Of a stretch of DNA of 8,938 bases, positions 6,130-8,938 are shown in pieces. The stretch covers positions 1 through 8,938 of the forward strand of contig JABAAZ010000008.1 in the NCBI GenBank assembly GCA_014238475.1, given 5' to 3'. The position numbers and the translations under genes are program-made. The notes below the pieces were generated by a model that was not told the origin of the DNA, made no database searches, and worked only from the letters and a program-made list of their open reading frames with translations. Numbering within the stretch: the stretch's first letter is position 1; every line of letters starts with the position of its first letter. The stretch is from Candidatus Paceibacter sp. (GTDB lineage Bacteria; Patescibacteriota; Minisyncoccia; Phycocordibacterales; JABAAK01).

Positions 6130-6207
6130 CTTTAGATCTGTCATATGTTTTATTACTCTCACTTGTCTAATGTGAGGTTTGTAAAAGATACGGTAAGATA
6201 TCTAAAG
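6130..6207 (+). promoter_or_regulatory. Structured 5' leader of the rpsN transcript (candidate cis-regulatory RNA)
   Basis: The leader can fold into one extended stem-loop. An 8-bp perfect stem, CTTTAGAT (6130-6137) with ATCTAAAG (6200-6207), closes the element and begins at the predicted transcription start. Inside, 6146-6151 pairs with 6185-6190 (two G-U pairs), A6152 is bulged, and TTAC 6153-6156 pairs with GTAA 6181-6184. After a UUU bulge, TCTCAC 6157-6162 pairs with GTGAGG 6172-6177 around a 9-nt loop. No T run follows the outer stem, so it is not an intrinsic terminator. Ribosomal-protein operons are often controlled by such leaders; the ligand, perhaps S8 or S14 encoded just downstream, is speculation. 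Confidence 0.4.
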
Positions 6208-6222
6208 AATAAATTAATATAA
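6145..6222 (+). CDS. Possible 25-codon upstream ORF (leader peptide) before rpsN
   Basis: ATG at 6145, about 15 nt after the predicted transcription start, opens a frame of 25 codons. It encodes [20 protein letters not shown] plus KNKLI and ends with TAA at 6220-6222. One T then separates it from the rpsN ATG, giving TAATATG, the same junction seen at rplW/rplB, rplV/rpsC, rpsQ/rplN, rpsH/rplF and rplR/rpsE. The peptide is basic and aromatic and resembles no family I know. Its reading frame covers most of the leader stem-loop, so translating it would melt that structure. It is in a different frame from rpsN. No Shine-Dalgarno precedes it, but none precedes the real genes either. It may equally be a chance ORF in AT-rich DNA. 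Confidence 0.3.
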   Translation: MFYYSHLSNVRFVKDTVRYLKNKLI

Positions 6223-6223
6223 T

Positions 6224-6493
6224 ATGGCAAGAAAGTCTTTAATAGCAAGAAACAACAAAAGAATAAAACTAAACGAAAAATACGCAAAAAAAAGAGCTGA
6301 GATGAAAAAGAGCGGTGATTATGAAGGTCTGCAAAAATTACCAAGAAATTCTTCTCCAACACGGATTAAAAACAGGTGCTCTTTTACTGGTAGGACGCGA
6401 GGGTATATGCGAGAGTTTGGGTTTTCACGAATCACATTTAGAGAGGAGGCAAACAAAGGAAATATACCTGGTATAAGAAAATCATCATGGTAG
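6224..6493 (+). CDS. rpsN: 30S ribosomal protein S14 (uS14), zinc-free (C-) type
   Basis: uS14 is in the head of the small subunit near S3 and S10 and is needed for late assembly. The 89-residue protein starts [20 protein letters not shown] and contains [20 protein letters not shown] at 36-55, [19 protein letters not shown] at 56-74 and the terminal IPGIRKSSW. It has a single cysteine (Cys52), so the paired CxxC zinc ligands of the 61-residue C+ form are absent. It is shorter than the 101-residue E. coli form, lacking part of the insertion after the first helix. It begins the second block of genes after a 276-nt gap with its own predicted promoter. Its TAG stop is the only non-TAA stop here and overlaps the rpsH start by 7 nt (ATGGTAG). 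Confidence 0.96.
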   Translation: MARKSLIARNNKRIKLNEKYAKKRAEMKKSGDYEGLQKLPRNSSPTRIKNRCSFTGRTRGYMREFGFSRITFREEANKGNIPGIRKSSW

Positions 6494-6891
6494 CAATTTC
6501 AGATCGGATATCAGATTTAATAATCCGAATTAAAAACGCAGGAAGAATATCGCATGAAGAAGTTACAGTACCTCATTCAAATTTAATAGAGAGGATTGTA
6601 AAAAAATTAGAAAAAATAGAATTCATTACTAGTATGAAAGTACTAGGAGATAAGCCTTCAAACAAAAGAATTATAATGAAGCTTAAATATTTAAATAACG
6701 GAAAACATAAAATACAGGATGTAAAAAGACTTTCAAAACCATCAAAACGTGTATACATTAAAGCAAAAGAAATATTTCCTGTAAAAGCAAACACAGGTGC
6801 AGTGATTATATCTACACCAAAAGGAATAATGACAGGGAGTGAAGCAAAGAAAGAGCAGGTTGGAGGTGAGGTTTTATTTATGATTTGGTAA
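6487..6891 (+). CDS. rpsH: 30S ribosomal protein S8 (uS8)
   Basis: uS8 binds helix 21 of 16S rRNA as a central-domain assembly protein; in E. coli it represses the spc operon by binding an mRNA mimic of that helix. The 134-residue product starts [18 protein letters not shown], the expected D-I-D-RI-N pattern. [15 protein letters not shown] at 81-95 follows, then the RNA-binding signature [18 protein letters not shown] at 105-122 and GGEVLFMIW at the end. The initiating ATG overlaps the last codons of rpsN (ATGGTAG), so the two are very likely translationally coupled. As second gene after the structured leader at 6130-6207, S8 is a natural candidate for a feedback ligand there, though nothing in the sequence proves it. 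Confidence 0.97.
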   Translation: MVAISDRISDLIIRIKNAGRISHEEVTVPHSNLIERIVKKLEKIEFITSMKVLGDKPSNKRIIMKLKYLNNGKHKIQDVKRLSKPSKRVYIKAKEIFPVKANTGAVIISTPKGIMTGSEAKKEQVGGEVLFMIW

Positions 6892-6892
6892 T

Positions 6893-7429
6893 ATGTCTAG
6901 ACTAGGTAAAGCAGCAATAACAATCCCAAAAGAAGTAAATGCATCGTTTGCAGCTGGAATGTTTAGTGCAAAAGGACCAAAAGGTGAAATGTCACGTAAA
7001 TTCAAAAGTGATGTTGAAATAAAGATAGAAAATGATACTATTAAACTTACCCCAAAAACAAAAACAAAAGCAGTTTCTTCATTGTGGGGAACTTATGCAT
7101 CTCATATTAAAAACATAATTATTGGAGTGACAGATGGGTATTCTAAAGAGCTGGTGTTAGAAGGGGTTGGTTATCGTGTTGCTGTTGAAGGAAATGATTT
7201 GGTATTAAAAGTCGGTTTCTCTCACAGTGTGAAGTTAAAAACACCTGAAGGGCTTAAGGTAGAAGTAGAAAAAAATAATATTAAAATATCAGGTATGTCA
7301 AAAGAAGATGTTGGTTCTTTTGCAGCTATCGTTCGAGATGTTAAAAAACCAGAGCCATATAAAGGAAAAGGAATTAGATATATAGATGAAGTTGTGAAAA
7401 GAAAACAAGGTAAGAAGAGTGCAAAATAA
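6893..7429 (+). CDS. rplF: 50S ribosomal protein L6 (uL6)
   Basis: uL6 sits near the sarcin-ricin loop and the factor-binding site of the large subunit. It has two similar alpha-beta domains; the 178-residue length is standard. Seen are MSRLGKAAITIPKEV at 1-15, KGPKGEMSRKF at 27-37, the linker GYSKELVLEGVGYRVAVEGN at 82-101 joining the domains, VGFSHSV at 107-113, and the signature KPEPYKGKGIRYIDEVVKRK at 152-171. The tail QGKKSAK is short. It starts one T after the rpsH stop (TAATATG). A GGAGG about 30 nt upstream, in the end of rpsH, is too far away to act as its ribosome binding site. Confidence 0.98.
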   Translation: MSRLGKAAITIPKEVNASFAAGMFSAKGPKGEMSRKFKSDVEIKIENDTIKLTPKTKTKAVSSLWGTYASHIKNIIIGVTDGYSKELVLEGVGYRVAVEGNDLVLKVGFSHSVKLKTPEGLKVEVEKNNIKISGMSKEDVGSFAAIVRDVKKPEPYKGKGIRYIDEVVKRKQGKKSAK

Positions 7430-7434
7430 AATTT

Positions 7435-7785
7435 ATGAATAAACAAATAGAAAAAAACAAAAAAATAGCAAGAAGAAGATCTAGAGTCAGATCTGGTAAC
7501 ATTGGAACAAAAGACAAGCCAAGGCTTTCAGTGTTTAAATCAAACACAAATATATATGCACAAATAATAGATGATGAAAATCAAAAAACATTATGTTCAG
7601 CGACATCTCAAAAAAGCAAAGCTAAAAAAATCACAGAAAAAGCAAAAGAAGTTGGTTGTGCAATTGCGTCTTCTGCAAAAAGCGCAGGAATATCAAAAAT
7701 CTATTTTGACCGTGGAAAAAATAGATATATGGGCGCAATTAAAATACTGGCAGATGAAGCCAGAATAAATGGTTTAGTATTCTAA
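7435..7785 (+). CDS. rplR: 50S ribosomal protein L18 (uL18)
   Basis: uL18 binds 5S rRNA with L5 in the central protuberance. The 116-residue protein (usual about 117-120) has the basic N-terminus KKIARRRSRVRSGNIGTKDK at 9-28, PRLSVFKSNTNIYAQIIDD at 29-47, TLCSATSQK at 52-60, a central helix, and the C-terminal signature IYFDRGKNRYMGAIKILADE at 89-108, ending ARINGLVF. Basic N-terminal residues are the 5S-binding part in the family. It begins 5 nt after rplF and ends one T before rpsE. No anomalies were noticed. Confidence 0.97.
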   Translation: MNKQIEKNKKIARRRSRVRSGNIGTKDKPRLSVFKSNTNIYAQIIDDENQKTLCSATSQKSKAKKITEKAKEVGCAIASSAKSAGISKIYFDRGKNRYMGAIKILADEARINGLVF

Positions 7786-7786
7786 T

Positions 7787-8347
7787 ATGGAAAAAATAAC
7801 ACAAAATAAAGACAACACAAAAGCAAGTACTGACAACAAAAGTAAGTACAATGCAAAACAAACACCGAATAGGGATCAAAAAGGTAGGAGACCTTCAAGT
7901 GTCATATCAAAACAAAGACAAGCGCGAAGTGAATTTGATCGACAACTTCTATCTGCAAGAAGAGTTGTTCGAGTAGTTGCTGGAGGTAGAAGATTTAGTC
8001 TTTCTGTTGCAGTTGCAATTGGTAATAGAAACGGACAAGTTGGCATCGGTATGGGCAAAGGTCTTGACCAAGCTTCTGCAAGAGAAAAAGCTTTTAACAA
8101 TGCAAAGAAAAATATCAAAAACATACAAATTACAAAAGATGGGTCTATAAAAAAAGAAGTCTCTGCAAAATATTGTGCGTCTATGGTTCAAATAAGACCT
8201 GCAAAATCTGGAATTGTTTCTGGAGGAGCTGTTCGTATGATTATTGACCTTGCTGGTATAACTAAAGTAAATACAAAGATTTTATCGAGAAGTAAAAACC
8301 ATATAAATAATGCAAAAGCAACATTAAAAGCTTTATCACAATTATAA
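7787..8347 (+). CDS. rpsE: 30S ribosomal protein S5 (uS5) with N-terminal extension and short C-terminus
   Basis: uS5 helps form the mRNA entry channel and influences decoding fidelity. The core starts near residue 49: FDRQLLSARRVVRVVAGGRR at 50-69, IGNRNGQVGIGMGKG at 78-92, and the C-terminal domain with SGIVSGGAVRMIIDLAGI at 141-158 and NNAKATLKALSQL at the end. Before it lie about 48 extra polar residues (N, K, Q, T, R). The protein stops where E. coli S5 continues for about 17-20 residues, so that C-terminal helix is missing. In the loop VKGGR, where spectinomycin-resistance changes occur in other bacteria, the Lys is Ala65. It starts one T after rplR. The following rpmD (uL30) is absent. 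Confidence 0.96.
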   Translation: MEKITQNKDNTKASTDNKSKYNAKQTPNRDQKGRRPSSVISKQRQARSEFDRQLLSARRVVRVVAGGRRFSLSVAVAIGNRNGQVGIGMGKGLDQASAREKAFNNAKKNIKNIQITKDGSIKKEVSAKYCASMVQIRPAKSGIVSGGAVRMIIDLAGITKVNTKILSRSKNHINNAKATLKALSQL

Positions 8348-8357
8348 GAATAGCAAT

Positions 8358-8804
8358 ATGTACGAAAAATTACAAAAAAACACAAAAGATAAAAAAAGAG
8401 TAGGAAGAGGCGGTAAACGTGGAAAAACAAGTGGACATGGTCATAAGGGACAGAAAGCAAGAGCAGGTAAATCAATAAGACCTGCTTTTAGAGATGCTCT
8501 TCAAAGAATCCCTAAAAAAAGAGGACACAACAAAAACAGATCTAGGTCTGTTGTACCAAGAAGAAAGGTTTTGTGTGTTAATTTACACAAGCTAGAAAAA
8601 AACTTTAAAGATAAAAAAACCACAATCACACCGAATCTACTTTGTCGATTGGGAATAATAAACAAAAAAGGAAAAAAGATTGAAGCAGTGAAAATTTTAG
8701 GAGTAGGTGATTTGAAATCAAAAATAGTTGTATCTGGTTTTTCTGTTTCTGAAACAGCAGAAAAAAAGATTGTAGCAGCAGGTGGAAAAGTATTTAAAAG
8801 ATAA
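8358..8804 (+). CDS. rplO: 50S ribosomal protein L15 (uL15)
   Basis: uL15 has a long glycine- and arginine-rich N-terminal extension threading through 23S rRNA and a globular C-terminal domain. The 148-residue product shows KKRVGRGGKRGKTSGHGHKG at 12-31, then QKARAGKSIRPAFRD at 32-46. The globular part includes VNLHKLEKNF at 74-83, NKKGKKIEAVKILGVGDLKS at 102-121 and the C-terminal signature SETAEKKIVAAGGKVFKR at 131-148. It directly follows rpsE by 10 nt; in E. coli rpmD lies between the two. The stop TAA is separated by a single A from the secY ATG. The IRPAFRD segment in place of the common GFEGGQMP stretch fits the pattern I associate with CPR L15 proteins. Confidence 0.95.
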   Translation: MYEKLQKNTKDKKRVGRGGKRGKTSGHGHKGQKARAGKSIRPAFRDALQRIPKKRGHNKNRSRSVVPRRKVLCVNLHKLEKNFKDKKTTITPNLLCRLGIINKKGKKIEAVKILGVGDLKSKIVVSGFSVSETAEKKIVAAGGKVFKR

Positions 8805-8805
8805 A

Positions 8806-8938
8806 ATGAAATTAAAAAAATTTTTCACAGATAAAATTTTATTACAGAGAATAATGTTCCTTATCATAGGACTTGTAGCGTTTAGGCTCGTTACATCAAC
8901 ACCTATAGCAAACATTTCTACAGAAACACTTCACTCAT
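8806..8938 (+). CDS. secY: Preprotein translocase subunit SecY, N-terminal 44 residues, 3' end outside window
   Basis: SecY is the channel of the Sec translocon in the cytoplasmic membrane. Only the N-terminus is visible. It has a basic cytoplasmic stretch, MKLKKFFTDKILLQR, followed by a hydrophobic first transmembrane segment at about residues 15-31 (IMFLIIGLVAFRLVTS). TPIANIST at 32-39 then corresponds to the IPIPGI-type sequence after TM1 in SecY proteins. Identification rests on this pattern and on the conserved position directly after rplO, from which it is separated by one base. It runs off the right edge. Confidence 0.88.
   Translation, partial: MKLKKFFTDKILLQRIMFLIIGLVAFRLVTSTPIANISTETLHS

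Noticed and set aside
6440..6450. AGAGGAGG in rpsN as Shine-Dalgarno for rpsH
   Set aside because: It is about 38 nt upstream of the rpsH start and encodes the conserved REEA segment of S14.
229..8804. Alternative genetic code with UGA as glycine (Gracilibacteria/SR1)
   Set aside because: No in-frame TGA occurs in any of the conserved genes; glycine is GGN and tryptophan TGG, so the standard code explains everything.
1..8938. Mobile elements, CRISPR arrays or defence genes
   Set aside because: No spaced direct repeats, terminal inverted repeats or transposase-like frames were found; coding space is filled by ribosomal genes.

Overview
The window is a nearly continuous ribosomal-protein gene cluster, the fused S10 and spc operons, read entirely on the + strand. 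It starts inside rplC (uL3) and ends inside secY. The order is rplC'-rplD-rplW-rplB-rpsS-rplV-rpsC-rplP-rpmC-rpsQ-rplN-rplX-rplE, then a 276-nt gap, then rpsN-rpsH-rplF-rplR-rpsE-rplO-secY'. Nineteen ribosomal-protein genes can be identified (one partial), plus the first 44 codons of secY.

The DNA is strongly AT-rich, codon use is A-ending (AGA for Arg, AAA for Lys), and proteins are very lysine-rich. All genes read through in the standard bacterial code: every stop is TAA except the TAG of rpsN, and no gene contains an in-frame TGA. This argues against the UGA=Gly code of Gracilibacteria/SR1. rpmD (uL30), normally between rpsE and rplO, is absent, with only 10 nt left between them. Together with the N-terminally extended L23 and S5, this points to a member of the Candidate Phyla Radiation (Patescibacteria), which are known to lack uL30. 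That placement is an inference; no phylogeny was possible.

Genes are packed with spacings of -7 to +18 nt. No start has a Shine-Dalgarno sequence at the usual distance. Instead many junctions have the stereotyped form TAATATG (stop, one T, start), suggesting re-initiation or coupled translation.

The one break in this packing, 5948-6223 between rplE and rpsN, is the most interesting part. It holds a weak possible terminator with a T-rich tract, two abutting palindromes, and a good sigma70-type promoter (TTGACT-18-TATTAT). After these comes a leader of about 95 nt that can fold into a closed stem-loop. The leader also encodes a possible 25-codon ORF that ends in the same TAATATG junction as the real genes. 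I read this as a second transcription start for the rpsN-rpsH-rplF-rplR-rpsE-rplO-secY half, perhaps with its own translational control.

The products form the core of both ribosomal subunits (uL2, uL3, uL4, uL5, uL6, uL14, uL15, uL16, uL18, uL22, uL23, uL24, uL29; uS3, uS5, uS8, uS14, uS17, uS19). They are followed by the SecY translocon channel, to which ribosomes making membrane proteins dock. Apart from the leader region and several protein extensions or residue changes, I see no new multi-gene system, mobile element, CRISPR array or RNA gene.
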